From contig JAWWNJ010000004.1 in NCBI GenBank assembly GCA_037176885.1, positions 1,178,001 through 1,242,000 on the forward strand: DNA of 64,000 bases, read 5' to 3'. Positions 30,607-44,603 of the stretch are shown here, piece after piece. A program made the position numbers and the translations under genes. Within the stretch, counting starts at the first letter, position 1, and each line of letters opens with the position of its first letter. The notes below the pieces were generated by a model, which made no database searches, was not told the DNA's origin, and saw nothing but the letters and a program-made list of their open reading frames with translations. This DNA comes from Favolaschia claudopus. Taxonomy: Eukaryota; Basidiomycota; Agaricomycetes; Agaricales; Mycenaceae.

Positions 30607-33600
30607 TCAAGCGTCAGCTAAAGCCATGTAGATGGCTCGACCCAAGGTCCGTACAATATCTGTCGGGCAGATCACACCCGTATGCAGTGGTGCAATCTTG
30701 CCTGGGGATACAACTCCGGAAGAAAGGAGCTTCTTGACCGCCTCCAGCACGATCTCGGTGAACCGTGGTATTGGAAGCAGACCTAGTCGATCAGCTCCAC
30801 GATCCTCTAACCCAGCACTAAACAACGAATGCGAGCCGTCTAAGATGAGGACACGTTCATTGGTCATTAATCTGAAGTCCAATGCATGTCTGTTGGGGTG
30901 TTGAGTAAATTGCTCATACAGCTTGCGAAAGAAACTAACCTGGAATCGCCAAAGAGAAGTCGGTACCAACCAGCCGCCTTTGCATAGGTATCCACGGTGC
31001 CTTGACTCTGCTGTCTTATTTCTTCCAACTCCGCAGCAACCGGTAGAGTTTGTCGCAAGAATGTGACCAGTCGGTGCAAAGAAGGAGCCAGTCGTCCTTG
31101 ACCATGCTGCAGGATGCTGCGTAAAAAGACTTCGGCGTCATCATGAGGGTTGAAAGTATCAACGCTCGGGGCGCAACGAGAAAACCGTAGATCGAAATTG
31201 CCTCCCGTGGACAATTGATCTTCGCATGATATAGAAACAGTATAGTCCTTTGCAAGGGATCAGCATACATGACTCGGCTCGAGACCAGCATACGTACCGA
31301 TGCGTATGCAAAGGCCACAGTCTGGAGATCGAAGGAAATCAACCGGATGTCGGGCCATTTCTTCTCCTTCGACATTTGAGCAACCTCTCTCGCGATGACG
31401 ACCATCTTTGAAACGCGCGCCCACTCCTCCAGAAACTCGTCCACACATGTATTGACATTTTCCGAAACGAAAGATACAACGGCCTCGGTGGTGTCGTATA
31501 TGATTCGCTTTGACGGTCGTATTACAGAGCTCGTCCCAGCGGTCTTACCCATCGGCTGTTGTACATACTTCAACTTGACGCAGGTCACAACCTGAGCACT
31601 TTTATCGGACCACCAGTTGAGAGGGATTACGCGAATGTTAGGCATAGCAGCTTCAGCAGCCGGCGCACCAGACAGAATATGTTCTGACTGCACGCAAAGG
31701 CCGGGCACAGACCTTGCCAGGGAAGACTGAATGTGCGCCAATTCGGGGGTGACTGTGTCATGGATAGTCGGGTTGACGTGCGTGAACGGGATTCCCCGGA
31801 TTTTGAATTGTCTTTCAACATTCATATATGCGACTCGAGCACTGCCAAGTGTTACCGGAAATCCGTTAACAATCAAGGCACACATACCAGCAGTAGCTGT
31901 ATAGTTCCCGGAGAACCTGAGTATCGAGGTCGAAGCTGTGCCAGCAATATTTTAATGCGACGTCGCACATATACCCAAACAAGACTCACCCAGCCTGAGG
32001 TCTGTCCGGGTTGGGGTCGAGAGCACCTTGTGGAGACCGAAGTGAAGATGGATCGGGATAGGCCCTAATCTCTATATCACCGCCATGGATACGGTCGAAG
32101 TCCAGCCACGCAATATCCTCCATGACAAGGTTGCCATACATCGTGCCTGGTAGGATTCTCGTCGTGATCAACGCAAAACGGAATTCCTTGTCATCAATGA
32201 CCAGCACGAGATAGTGATTCGGGAAATTGGACAACTGAATATACACTGCGCCGCGAGCCGTGGGTCCGAGTTTTGTCATTTCTACGTTGTGTAAGTTTCC
32301 AAAAGTGGAATCGAGGAAAGGACAATCTCATACCTTCCGGAAGGAAATTTCGTCGTCGGAAACTCTGCAAACCGAGATAAATAGCTTTCTGCTCTGCAAG
32401 GTCCGTGATTGTCTGTGGCATTGTCAGCATGTACAAGTAAACAATGAGTCGACAAGCCATACAATGAGTCGAAGGCGGATTAGAACGTTGAATAACACAG
32501 TAGGGTCCTCGTTGATTTTATCAGACAATGTTTTGAATCTTGGTCCGCGCTCAGCCGCAGCAAGATCGCCAGTGTCGCGGATATTGAAACGTCCGCTTCT
32601 CGAATCAAGTGTGATCAGAACAACCTCATCAGCACAGAGATTAACGCGCAGTGTCTCGACTTGCTCTGTTATTGGCGCATCAACGAAAGCAACAAGTTGG
32701 CACAAGAGGGTCATACCGTCGACCGTTAGAGAAACTATGCCGGGCCCAGAGAAGACGCTATGTTGTTGGGTGCGCTGCAGCTGATATTGGAAGCTCAACA
32801 ATATTTCGTGGGTGTGCTTCTTGAGTACCCTCTTCAGCAAAGCCTCGAAATTTAGATCAGCAGCATCCTTGATAGAGGTTAGTGCGCGCGCAAAAAGCGT
32901 ATTGGGGCGACGCACGATGACTAAAAATTCCTGGGACACTTCAGGGGATATGATAACCCCGAGAGCACCTTTAGCAGGTTCCCATCGAACAGCAAACTTG
33001 AGGCCTTCCACTTCATCCGACGCCTTCGAGATACCCAACTTCGACCTATGTTGGAGCTCGGCAAGAACACGAGCTCTCGGCGACCTCATGGATTCACGGA
33101 GTTGAGAAGGATGCGTAGATTCCACGATGGAAATAGTCAAGGTTCCACCTAGTAGAGGCAGCTTTGTACGGGGACGGCCAAATGTGTTGGCAGCAACGGC
33201 AGGTCGGCTAAAGTGAAATTCATTGCAAGAAGTGTGTTTGAAGAGAGCTGCACGTACAGCCAATACGAGGCAGTAAACGACTTGCGATTGTCGCTCATAT
33301 TGACGGAGAGGTAATCTGCCCAACCCAATGACCGCATACGCTCAGCCTGAATAATTATGAGAATCACGGTAAACATAAAAGGATGCCTGTCAACGGACCT
33401 GATACCAAAGGATCTCCAGCTGGTAAGATAGCGACATCATTTCTTGTGCAAATTAGTTTGGAACGACCTTGGAAACGTGGAACAGCGTACGGAGGAAGTT
33501 GAAAATTCGGATTAAAGGTGTGTCAATCACACCCTCTGGTAGTTGAGGTCTCGGGGGAAAAGATACTTCAGGACTGGGGATGTGGTCTTCGGGAAGAGGT

Positions 33601-34742
33601 AGATAGAAAGCCAATTGAGCATCAGCTTCGTCTGTGATGTGGCGATGCATATGTCCCTTGGGAATGCGAGGAAAATCTAGAATTATATTTTTCAACCGTA
33701 AGCTACGCGGAACGAAGTGTTCGCCCACTTTGAATATCGGTAAGATCTCCGCCCACCGTGATCAAAAACTCCACATGGACGAAGAACCAACCGTCCTCTT
33801 TCAGACCGCCTCTCAGACACAAGGAGGTTTCGAAAAGGTCGGGTACCGTAAAATAAACACGGCCGTTGGCTTGTGGAGACGTCAATCAACTTGTCTAGCT
33901 GCTCGAATATGTATGGTCACCAATGCGATGCTGAGCCATTTCGACAGGAACAAATTCATGCATCCTAAGTCGGTAACGGATTACATCCTCCATTTCCGTC
34001 AGGGTACTGACCACTTCTGCATCGGTCAACGGCGTGGGGGGAATAACCGATTTCTAGAGAGTGGTGAGTGAGGAGAAATTGAAGTATTGGCCCTTTACCT
34101 TGATCACCGTGGGGAGCCCATGGTAGGAGCCTGTGGTCAGGACATCTAGAGATGAAAGTAGATCGTGATTGCGGAGGCTTGGTTGCACTTGAGTATGAAA
34201 CAGGCAATTGATGTTGCAAGACCAACCGCGCAGGATCAAGGCTCTCCTTGGCATAATTTAGACCGCGGATGCAGTCTTCGAATTGCTGGTTCTGGTTCAT
34301 GAGAAACGCGGTGATATTCTGGCGACATGGAGTGAGGGGGAGGTAATAAACCAGCAGGCAAGGAGCGTACCATGCATTTCTGCACGGTATCTGCATCTCG
34401 AGACCATTTCACGACGGCATACAGTTTGACTACTTGCTTCTTGGTCTTGACTACCCAGTCAGCGAGCGTACGCTTCCTAGCACTATCCGACTGGCCAGGC
34501 ATCCTGTAAACCATTCTAATTCATGTTATCGACTTGAACAGTTGCAATGCGCACGTCTCAGCTAGCTCGGACAGTTCGGCATAGATAGACTGAACGATGC
34601 GGGACAACACATCTCCCAAGGGCACTTGACCGTCGTAGACAAATGGGAGTTCTTGTTCAAGGTCCGCAACGTTGTTTTCATCGAATCCGTTCGTATAGAC
34701 AGCAATGGAGTTGTCCATGGCGGACAAAATTTCCGTCTCCAT
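30607..34742 (-). CDS. med14: Mediator complex subunit 14 (Rgr1)
   Basis: Scaffold of the RNA polymerase II Mediator, joining head, middle and tail. Start METEILSAMDNSIAVYTNGFDENN at 34742, then VPLGDVLSRIVQSIYAELSELAET spliced to MPGQSDSARKRTLADWVVKTKKQVVKLYAVVKWSRDADTVQKCM, NITAFLMNQNQQFEDCIRGLNYAKESL and LRNHDLLSSLDVLTTGSYHGLP. The RKRxLxxWxxxxKKQxVKLYAVxKW block is the MED14 signature. Many exons follow through the repeat region to FNPHDDAEVFLRSILQHGQGRLAPSL and VRTLGRAIYMALADA. Roughly 1,100-1,200 residues, normal for fungi. It is head-to-head with SCY1 across 158 bp. Internal exon borders were not all resolved. Confidence 0.93.
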
Positions 34743-34900
34743 CCCTTCAAGATTCGCACATGAACATGGGCGAAGGAGTGGCCAGCCCCGAGGTTGGTGT
34801 GGTTAGACGGTTGGGAACAAGAAAATGGATGGGTGGCAGTGCTCGAAAGCAGCTTCTGCGCGCTTGGTCACAGAATTGTCACAGAGCGTGACTCGCGGAC

Positions 34901-37900
34901 ATGGACTATCTTCGCACTCTCGGCTCTGCGGCCGTGTCGAGCTTGGTACAAAAGTCTGGTCTTACCCTACCGTTTTCTCTGGGAGCTAAAGTCACTGCTC
35001 TTGACGGTGTCTGGACTCTTTACGATGCTACGAAGCGGGTTCGGGATCTTATCCCATTTTGCGATCATTGACTTATATGAAGTCGACATAGGATGATGGA
35101 AGTCCAGTCTCTGTTTTTGAATATGACTGCAGTTCGCGACGAGCAATGTTGCCCATTGCCAAGAATGCATTGCGGAAACTACGAACCACTCGACACCCCC
35201 GATGTTCTCAAGTTCATCGACGTGGTCGAAACAGAAACGACCATCCACATCGTGACTGAGCGGGTGCGTCCGTTGCAGACAACCCTTCAAACTTGGGCTT
35301 CCCGTGGCGCTCAAGAACGGGAAGACTATCTACTGTGGGGACTTCATCGTGTCTCGGTGTCTATCTTTTTTTACCCTTCGAGTGCGTAACTCATCGATAC
35401 AGGTAGCCTTGGCCTTTCTGAACGATTCGTGCGCGAGCACTCACGGCAATATACGCGTGAATTCCATCTTCATCTCGCCATCCGGGGAGTGGAAACTGGG
35501 AGGCTTTGATTTATTGAGCAATCCCAAGGAAGAGTCTGCCGTGTTATACGTATGGGATGCATATTTGTGCCTTGAGGATGCTGAATATGTTCCAGACACT
35601 TGGAGGGCAGCTACCTGACGCCCACGCTTGCTCATCACCAGAGATAAAGAAAGGCGGATGGTCCTGCCTCAAAGAGTACGATGCTTTACGACTGGGAGTG
35701 CTGTAGATCTTGATGTTCTGTTATTCTAGCAATGACCCTGCTGCTGCAGATTCTTATGCCCTTGGGCTGTTGCTCCACGCTGTTTTCAATCCTTCGCATC
35801 CTCTACCCGCGACTGCTGCTCCGCCGCATCCTCCACCCCCCGCATCGTCTCGCGGATCTATCCCCAACTCAATCTTCCCGTCTTTCAAGAAGCTCCTCAA
35901 CCCCAATCCCAAGGGTCGTCTCACAGCGAAGGGCTTCCTGGCCATTGGAATGGCTGACACAGGGTTTTTCGCCAACAATCGGTTGGTGAAGGTTTGTGGT
36001 GGACTTGACAACTTTGCCCTGAGTAGTGAGGCCGAGAAAAATGTTCTACTTCGGTAAGCTTCCAGTTCAGATGTTGGCGCCCACTGATTTCTCGTTGTAG
36101 CTCCCTGGCAGAGTCTGCCGACACATTTCCCCCAGAATTCACATCGTTCCGCGTTCTTCCATCACTAGTCGCAGCCCTTGAGTTCGGCGGTGCCTCTGCG
36201 GCCACTATATTACCTCTTGTGTTACGATTTGGAAAGAATGTGTCTCCTGAGGATTATCCCAAAGTTATCCTTGCTCCTCTGGTGAAGCTATTTGCGAGCC
36301 CTGATCGCGGGACTCGTATGGCTTTGCTTGATCATCTACCAGAGTACGCTGAGAAGCTCGATAAGAAGACCGTGGATTCAAAAATCTGGCCTCATCTCGT
36401 AAGTCGATGCTGCTGCGTCAATGAACATTAAACTGACCCATATGACTAGCAAACCGGATTTTCGGACACTGTCGCTATCATTCGTGAAGCCACAGTCAGA
36501 TCGATCATCCTCATCTCGCCTCTCGTAAAACCTGTCCATCAAACTGTGCATACTGCCCACTCAACTTTTGCAGTTGTCGGACCGAATTTTAAACAACGAT
36601 CTTCTACGTTTCTTGGCTAAAATGCAGTCCGATCCGGAACCTTCAATCCGTACCAACACATGCATCCTGATTGGACGTTTAGGACCCTCACTCGGGTACA
36701 ACACGAAACGCAAAGTATTGGTTCCTGCCTTTTCGCGGGCATTAAAGGATAGTTTTGTGCATGCCCGGGTAGCTGGTCTCATGGCGTTGATGGCTACGAT
36801 TGAATGCTTCGAAGTCGAAGAACTAGCAACCAAAGTCATTCCCAACATGTCGTTTTCACTCGTGGACAAGGAAAAGTACTTTTTCAACGGATTCCTGACC
36901 TTTGTACGCTCTCTTAGTACCGTTTCTAGACTGGTCCGGGACCAAGCGTTCAAAGCCGTAGATCTTTTCGTTAAGAGATTAGAAAGTCATGTCGCCTCGA
37001 TGGTAGGCTGCTCCCCCCTCCACGTTGTTTTCAGCACCCTTATCAATGCATCCAAGCCTGAAACAGCAGCTCCAGAAGCGAGCGAATCTTTGGGCATCAC
37101 TTCGCCAGCCCAAGCCACGCTGGTCAATTCTGCTGCCGGTGCAGCAGGCGTGTTAGCAGGATGGGCCATGACATCTTTGGGCAAAACAGTATGTCGCTGA
37201 ATATCACTGCCTTCGTCGTTCTCACTTGTGTAGCTTGCCCCAAAGGACATGCAAAGCAATTTGACGGCAGCCTCTGCTATTGATCGACCAACCTCTGCAC
37301 CGGGGCCTGTGGGTGGCTCGTCAGCTTCTATAGATATGTTTCAGCCAATGGATGCGGCGGGAATCAAGAGCGGAGTCTCTACCCCCACGCACTCTAAAGC
37401 GAAAGCTATGCAACTGGGAGCTCACAAGGTCCCGGCCAGCGTGGCTGCTGCTGCAATGGTCGAGCAATTGGCGGAAGAGGCTGCCGCAGCGGAAGGCGAC
37501 GGCAATCCCTGGGGTAACGACGATCTAATCGACGTCAACGCAGATGATGACGACTGGAGTTTGTTTGCTTTCCAAGTTTGCTGATACTCGCACTGAGCCT
37601 CTCATAGGTGCGTTTGAGACTGGCCAGCCATCAGTGACGTCTAATGGGACGGATGAATCGCAAGTAATACCATGTTGGTACCCCTTGACCCTTCCGCGCC
37701 AGTGTCCTGATCAGCGATATGCAGCTGACGCCCCTTGGAATTCGATCCAAACAGACAACGCTGTATGGGGTATCAGTAGCCGTCCGGAACCCTCAAAGCG
37801 TGGTATATCGTCCCCGGGTATTCCTACACCCATTGCGTCGCCGCCGCCCCCAGAAGAGACTGGTGGATGGGATAATGTAGGGGCTTGGGAGGAAAGTTCT

Positions 37901-38095
37901 GCCAAAAGGCCATCGGTCGTCCCATCCACGCAGCCTGCTGTTGTACTCACCAAAGAAGAGAAGGCCGCTGAGATGGCACGTCGTAAAGAGGAACGTAAGC
38001 AGGTGGGTGACCTTTTGACAATGATAGCAAATGCTTAACATGATTTCGGTTAGCGCATCGCCCAGATGAAAGAGCAGAAAAAGGCCAAACAATGA
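34901..38095 (+). CDS. scy1: Scy1-like pseudokinase with HEAT repeats
   Basis: Cytosolic pseudokinase that binds clathrin or COPI coats and works in Golgi trafficking and tRNA export in relatives. Start MDYLRTLGSAAVSSLVQKSGLTLPFSLG at 34901, then LDGVWTLYDATKR, DDGSPVSVFEYD and LRTTRHPDVLKFID, a kinase N-lobe lacking the usual VAIK lysine context. Next VALAFLNDSCASTHGNIRVNSIFISPSGEWKLGGFDL: the catalytic HRD is replaced by HGN and DFG by GFD, as in SCYL proteins. DSYALGLLLHAVFN and DNFALSSEAEKNVLLRSL lead into HEAT repeats (PLVLRFGKNV, DRGTRMALLDHLPEYAEKL, REATVRSIILISPL, PSIRTNTCILIGRLG). It ends with a basic coiled stretch (RRKEERKQRIAQMKEQKKAKQ). Confidence 0.93.
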
Positions 38096-38189
38096 CAAGA
38101 ATCGAGGAGATCGTTCGTTACAGTACTTATCTATTAGCCAATATACCATATCATACGAGGTATCATCTCATAAACGTACAGTGAACTCA

Positions 38190-38668
38190 TCACTCTGCTG
38201 TCTTGTGCCTCTGCTCATCCGATACGTCTTCCAACTCTTCAATGGGAATGCGAACAAGAGGTTGGCCCAAGTTCGGGTGTGTTGTGGGAGTGGAATCACT
38301 TCCATGTTCTTCTCTGGCAGCCACTAGGTAGCGTCTCAGCTTCGAGTTAACAGTCGGAACTGGAGAACGGACAAAACAAACTAAGGATTTGGAACATTCT
38401 CGGCCACTGCTCGAGGACTTCACCATGTACTGAATAGTAGTTTGAGACAACGAAACTTGAACTTGGAGACTCAGATACTCTGTCCCGCATCAGCCATGAT
38501 CTCGCAGTCTTCCGCTAGACTTTCGATACGTTGGAGGTATAACGCTGAAGCCCTCTGTAGCGCAGACACAGCATCAAACTCCTTCTTCTTTTCGATAAAT
38601 TTTGCTAGAGCGGCGGCAGAGTTAGCAGGGTTAGAGCCAAAAACATGCGACGGTCGACTGGCGGCCAT
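38190..38668 (-). CDS. dad2: DASH/Dam1 complex subunit Dad2
   Basis: Small subunit of the fungal kinetochore ring that couples chromosomes to spindle microtubules. Start MAASRPSHVFGSNPANSAAALAKFIEKKKEFDAVSALQRASALYLQRIESLAEDCEIMADAG at 38668 (given here as the family coiled-coil core, residues about 17-62), spliced to HGEVLEQWPRMFQILSLF and then to AAREEHGS...LVRIPIEELED. The pattern KKxEFxxVxALxxASxLYLxRIExLAxDCxIMADxG with VLxQWPxMFxIL is the Dad2 signature. Length about 125 residues. It is head-to-head with MED12 across 125 bp. An in-frame alternative start upstream at 38692 would add eight residues. Confidence 0.9.
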
Positions 38669-38793
38669 AGAGTGGCGCGAATCGCGCGACATCGCCAGTG
38701 GGATCGAGGTGGTTCAAGGGCCCGACGCGTTGTTTGGCTGGGATCTGAAATCCAAACATTGGTTTGACTGCTTAATGCACGTCCACCGACTCT

Positions 38794-41700
38794 ATGCGGG
38801 ACCCCCTTCCGCTCTACGACTCTCAGCCTCCGGAATGGCTCCCCAAATCCCATCTCTCTGGTGATCTCGGTAAAACATATTGGCCAGCACTCTATCGCAA
38901 TATTCAATCTAATGCTCAGGGTATCCGGGATTCCATCCGCCACGGCCAAATCAAGACGAGGATGTTTTGACCGCTGAAAACGTCAAGAATGGCTTCATCC
39001 TCCCTCAATTTGTTGATGTGCGCTATCCATTCCTCCACCTGCCCTAAAATAAATGTATTGGTAGGCGGAACGATTCAGTGCCAAAGAAGTCATCCATGAA
39101 ACTATGCGAACGGGCGAAGCTCTGCACAAGCTCGAATTGCTCATGAACGATGTATTCAAGCGGAGGTTTGACCGCATCACCCCCATTCCGTGAGCTCGTC
39201 GTACTCGGAAAACTGTCTATCTCATTCTGTTCAAGGGCTTCTACTTTCCGTATGCCGACAAGGGTGACTCTCAACGATTCTAAGCGACACTCTTGGCTGG
39301 CAGATCTCGCTAATCCCGATGTGCCTCTCCACAAGTTAGGAAAAAGCGTACCTCACGGTGCCAAGGGTCACGACTTGCTGGATCTTCTGCAATCAAACAG
39401 AGTAGCAATCCCTCGAGCCGTTTGGTTTCTTCGTGTGTTAGGCGCCAATGAAACGGTATTCTCGACGGCCTTATCTGACCCTATTGCTCATCGCGTTCAT
39501 AGGCCGGGTTACGCAACAAGCCTTCGTATAATCCCACACAATATAGTATTGACTGGGCAAATGTTGTCACTGGCTACATGAAGAAGCAGCTAGCGGATAT
39601 AGCACTCCCGAGTGCTCCGCGACCTGGTCTGAATATCAAACAAACGTTCAAGGGGGTTCTTGCGGATGCGGACACTCGAGAGCGGTGGATATCACGGTTT
39701 AGCTACAGGTATGTCTTTTGTGTTGCGCGCAAAATCCACTACTGATGTACTCAGTCTGGAGCTTCTCCGACCCTTTTATTTAGAAGGTCTTGTTGACAGT
39801 CGAACTTTCCTGGTTTGGTTGGTACAGCAAATGGTGATGTCGAATCTGGCGCAAGTTGGATTCTTGGTACGAATTGCCGACGAATATCTAGAAGGCATCA
39901 TGAAAAGTAGACCGCTAGCTCAGCCTTTCGTTGATGCTTCGCTTTGTAAGCTCTCGGAGGTACATATTCCGTTGGTTGCTTGATTCAAATAATTGCTCAT
40001 GTCCACGCCTTTCAGATCCGTACAAGTGTGATGCAAGAATTTCTCGTCGACACCGAAGCTCTGTTGAAAGTCCTCCTTCGGGTACGAATCCTACATTGCC
40101 CGTGTCTTTGACTAAACTTTGCATTAGAGAGTTTGCCTTGGTCTTCCTGATGCATTTGTTAGTCCGGGGATGTGGTCCACTCATGCTATCCTTCTCGAAG
40201 AAGCATTGACCGACGATATGATGGATCAGTCTGTGGAACCTGAAGCAAATTCACAGAACCTTCAACAACTTACATCTGAGCATTTCGAGGACATAAAACG
40301 CAGAAACGAAGCCATGTTATTCACGAACTTACCTTCCCATGTGTCCGCGAAATTACGTACTGTCGTCTCTGACGTCCAGGTTAGTTTGTCGCTCTGTTGT
40401 AGCTTGACAGCCAAACTCACTCAATGTCAGTCCTTGAACTCGATCTCAAGTAACACTGATATGGCCAGCGTCACCTTTTTTTCAACAGATCACCTAGATG
40501 ATTACGTCGTTTTCAGCGACAAACTTCAAATGTTATTGACTTGGAGTGTCACACCTCTTCAATTTGGTGACCATCGCCCTTTCGCAGCTGTCACGCTCAT
40601 TCGCAACTGGAGAGCGAAAGTGGGAGACCGCGCAACCAGGAGGGATTTCGCAAGTCCCGATGAATTTCTTCAGGACCAGCTCTTTGATTGGTTGGATACT
40701 TCCGACGTTGCAAGCGATCCACAAAATTTACGTGCAGTTTCTGTTCTTTACGGAAAACTCGTCAAGGATGACTTGTTTTCGTACGCGGGCTACATTCAAC
40801 GCCTCATCGCTCGTGGCGAAGGCGGCCTTGCTTATTCAGAGGTTTTTCCTTGACACACTTGTCATGGAACCTATTAACTGCGCTTCAGGTCGAATGTTCG
40901 CGCCACCGTGACTTTTTGCGATGCATACCTCTTTACAACTCCACGTCGTCTTTGACCAGTCAACGAAAGGTCACACTATATGGGGCTCGAACAAGAGAGA
41001 CGCCAGAGGATTTGCACGAGCGAGAAATTCGCAAGGAGATCCGAGCCTTACTTCCAGACTTGTTCAACGCAGGTACGGTGATTCGTTGATATAACGACCA
41101 CATAAAGTAAATGTAACGACAGCGAGCAACCCTTCTCCTCCGCTTTCTATGTCTGGTTTACTCGGCAGCTGTAGCAGTTTGGTGTCGGCCCCCCGCTTCG
41201 AACAAGTCCGCATTTTCCGTACTTGGTTGTTACCCCTCCTTCAAAGCCGTATCGTAGAGTCAGGTTTCACCGTTTCATATTCCACCTCAGCTCATACCGT
41301 TGACAGAGTAGCCCAAGATGACAATCCTGTGACCCATTCGGACCCTCTCAGATGGTATTCCGTGTGTGCTCAACTGATGGTCACCACTAAATGTTTTTCC
41401 TCCGTCCTGGAGGTGAGTCGAGATCGTTCAGTGCTCAATTTTGCGCATCAACTCATTTATAGCTAATCTTCTGCGTTATGCAACGTACGGCAAGAGTGGA
41501 ACTGTTCGCCGCCGTCATCGACACTTTGCGTCGCTTCACCTGCATCTGGAATTGCATGAATGCCACTGGATCTTTAGTCGAAGGACTGTTTTCCGCTCAT
41601 CAGCGCCTGGGAAAGAAGACCCCACTCCACGCATTGCTCGACCTACTGGAGTTTGATGACGGGCGATATTTAGACAGCGCATCTCGATCCCAACTGAACA

Positions 41701-44475
41701 ACGATATCTCAGAACTCTCCTTTGTGAGTTTAGACTACCAGCTGCATTCTGTGTTTAGCATCTGAACGTAGTAATACTGCAGGCCCTTCGCCCGCCCTCT
41801 GACCATCCCGTACTTGTTCCTGACATCCTACCAGAAATTCTCCTCTTGGCCGACGACCTAAATGGGGATGCTCCTTCAAGTCTCGCAGGTAGCTTGTGGA
41901 TCAAATATCGAGTGTCTCTTGACTGGGCATGGAAAGTATGGGACAACACTGTTGCCAGCTTGCGGGAGATTCCCGTCATGTTTCCCGATGCATCTAGTCG
42001 CCGCATTTGTGCATTAAGATATGCCGTTTTCTTGTGGCACGTAGATCGACATCTGCCCAAAGGTCTCGACGAAGAAGTCCTCAGGTGGTTCCTCGGGCGC
42101 GGGCAAAACGACGTTGCAGCGTTTGAAGAAGACGCTTGGGGTGTTCTGAGTGTCGTGCTGATATATCTTTCTGTCCACGGGGCTTTACAAACCACGACGA
42201 TACTCAAGGGTTTGGTCTACCCAGCTTGGCAGTTGGGCGCGTCCGCCTCCAATATATCGCAAGGACAATCTAGTGAAATCTTATTGCGGTCCGTGAATGC
42301 CTTATTTCGGCAGTTGTTACTGCAGGAAGACGACGGGTGCGATGATAAAGCCTTCGTGGATTTGCTCGAACTTCAGCGCATACGCACGCGGCGACAGGCT
42401 GTATACCAGGAACCACATTTCTCAATGCTCGTTTCCAGTGTTCCGTTGCTCGTTAATCTGGAAAGTAACGAGAACCTCTCGCAAAACCTCCGGAAAGAAC
42501 TGACTTCGCTACGACTGGATCTATCCGAACACGATGACTTCCGCCACGGAGCGTTCAGAAATCTGGATGCCATTCGGGAAACCTTTGAACATTCCTTGCA
42601 AGCTGAAGAAGCTGACGATAATCACGCAAAATCTATGGTTGCCGCTCTGCGAATCATCTTATCTGACCCGTCGGATGGTGCGTAAATAAACTGAATGTCC
42701 ATGTAGCAGGTCACTCAAAACCACCCCAGATGACGCTGTCGAGCTTTCAAGTTGGCCGGATGTCACATCTTTACTCAGTCCCTGGAAATTGGCCGCTACT
42801 TCGATCCACCTACAGTTCATTCTCAGGCAAATAGGGCGGGCTCTTTCCTGCGAAGGCAGTCATGCAGCGGCTCAGGCTAGCTTAGACAAGTTGATTCTCA
42901 TGATATTCCATCACTCTATGACATCGGAGCAAGCATATTTCGTCGCTCAGATGGCTCGAGGTACAGAGGGTGTCGTTGCCGGCAAGGTATGTTGATCCCA
43001 ATCGTTCTCGCTATGTTTTAGTAGTCTGAACATTGCCAGTTCATCAATAACGGCCTGAAAACTGTTACGGAAATTCTTCGCGATCTGAACTTGACGACGA
43101 AGAAGTCATTGATCGACGGTTTTGAACGAACTGGCGAGTTGCTGCGCGTCATTGCCTATGTTGCGGAACCGCTCCGGGCAGCGGGTTCACCACTTCCGAC
43201 GTTAGACTCCTCCATTCAAGTCGAGTTTTTACAAGTCTTGCATGACAAATTCGTCATGGTGGAACAATGTTTAATGGCAGATGATGTCGAATTCAGCAAC
43301 GACAATGAACTTACCCATGCTGCCATTTCGCTCTCTCGCTTGTTACAGTTTCATTTAGGTTTCCCCATAACGTGGTCGGCCAAGATCAAGGAGCTAGGCA
43401 TCAATTTATCCGGGACTATCTTCAGGCTTGTGATGGTTCGTATATTGAACTAGTCAGTCTCCTCCAAACTAATTGAACACTGGGCTAGCTCCACGGTGGC
43501 GGTAGCAGGCTTGACATGGGAGCATACTCGCTCTTGGTGGATACATTGTACTATTTACTTGACGGTGCGTGGCCCGCACCAACTGCTTGACTTTCACCCA
43601 TGATCTCTGCAGAATTGTCTGTCAACGCCAAGATGCCAAATTTCGATCCTTTTGCTTATGCCCCTGCTATCGTTCCCTTGGACATTCCCTCTGATTTTCC
43701 AAGGGAATACCGCAATCAAATACAGGCTTTACTCCGTCATTCGTCTTCAACTGCAGTTGTTTCCCAACTAGCTCTATCGCATCGTGACTCGAACGGGTCT
43801 CTTTATCACGACGGGCCTGTCCTCAATCGACCATGGGAATGGATCGAGAACCTGGGTGAAGCTGCGACTCTGGACGCTAAAGATGAGAAGGAGAGCGTGA
43901 TACCTGTGGTCAAGAACTCAGGCTCGTTATCACTTGAACTCTTTGGAGCGCGCTTGACTGGCGACCGCATTCTTTCGGACCAAAGCGACGACGATCGGAT
44001 ACACGCAAACCTTGAGACTTTTCAGGATGGTTTATCTGCAGATGCGATGTTTAAACGGGACTGGCGTGCGACGAGAATGGAGCCTGAAGTCTCCACTCTG
44101 ATTGATCCGAGCACTGGGCGACTCAGAGGGGAGACCAATGTGTTGGGCAGCGCTGGGTCTGTTCAAGCAATCCAGGGGAGACTTGATAGAAAGACAATCC
44201 CTCGGACTTCGCCAGCATCGTCAGTTTTGTCCCGCTCGTCTGCTCATGGCTCTACAGGCTCCCGACGCCCAAGTCCTGCTCAGTCTTCTGTCACCCGGTC
44301 TTCGATGTCCAGAGAGACGGCCGACCCAGAGGGATCCACGGGTTCCTCGTCACGCAAAACTGGAACCAAACGGAAACTCGCGAGCGATGATGATACTGCG
44401 TTGGAAGGCACCGCCCGTACCAAAAAGCAAAAGACCAAAGCGACTAACACAAAACCGCGAGCCAAAAAACGGTGA
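38794..44475 (+). CDS. med12: Mediator complex subunit 12 (Srb8), CDK8 module
   Basis: Subunit of the Mediator kinase module that activates the Cdk8-cyclin C pair and represses or tunes transcription. Start MRDPLPLYDSQPPEWLPKSHL at 38794, then GYPGFHPPRPNQDEDVLTAENVKNGFIL and ERFSAKEVIHETMRTGEALHKLELLMNDVF. Next are PHGAKGHDLLDLLQSNRVAIPRAVWFLRVLGANE, YSIDWANVVTGYMKKQLAD and FSYSLELLRPFYLEGLVDSRTFLVWLVQQM, matching the MED12 N-terminal and Med12-LCEWAV-type blocks. The frame continues through about 20 exons of helical repeats to a Ser-rich, basic tail (KKQKTKATNTKPRAKKR) ending at 44475. Total length near 1,500 residues, ordinary for the family. Confidence 0.93.
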
Positions 44476-44603
44476 TACGGGAGATGTAATAGTAAATACA
44501 ATATGTATCGCACAACAGGGAAATCTACACCGACTAATGAATAATGTACATATGTATCCATAACCCGAATTATTGGGCCCACCATAAATTTTGGGCACGA
44601 ATA

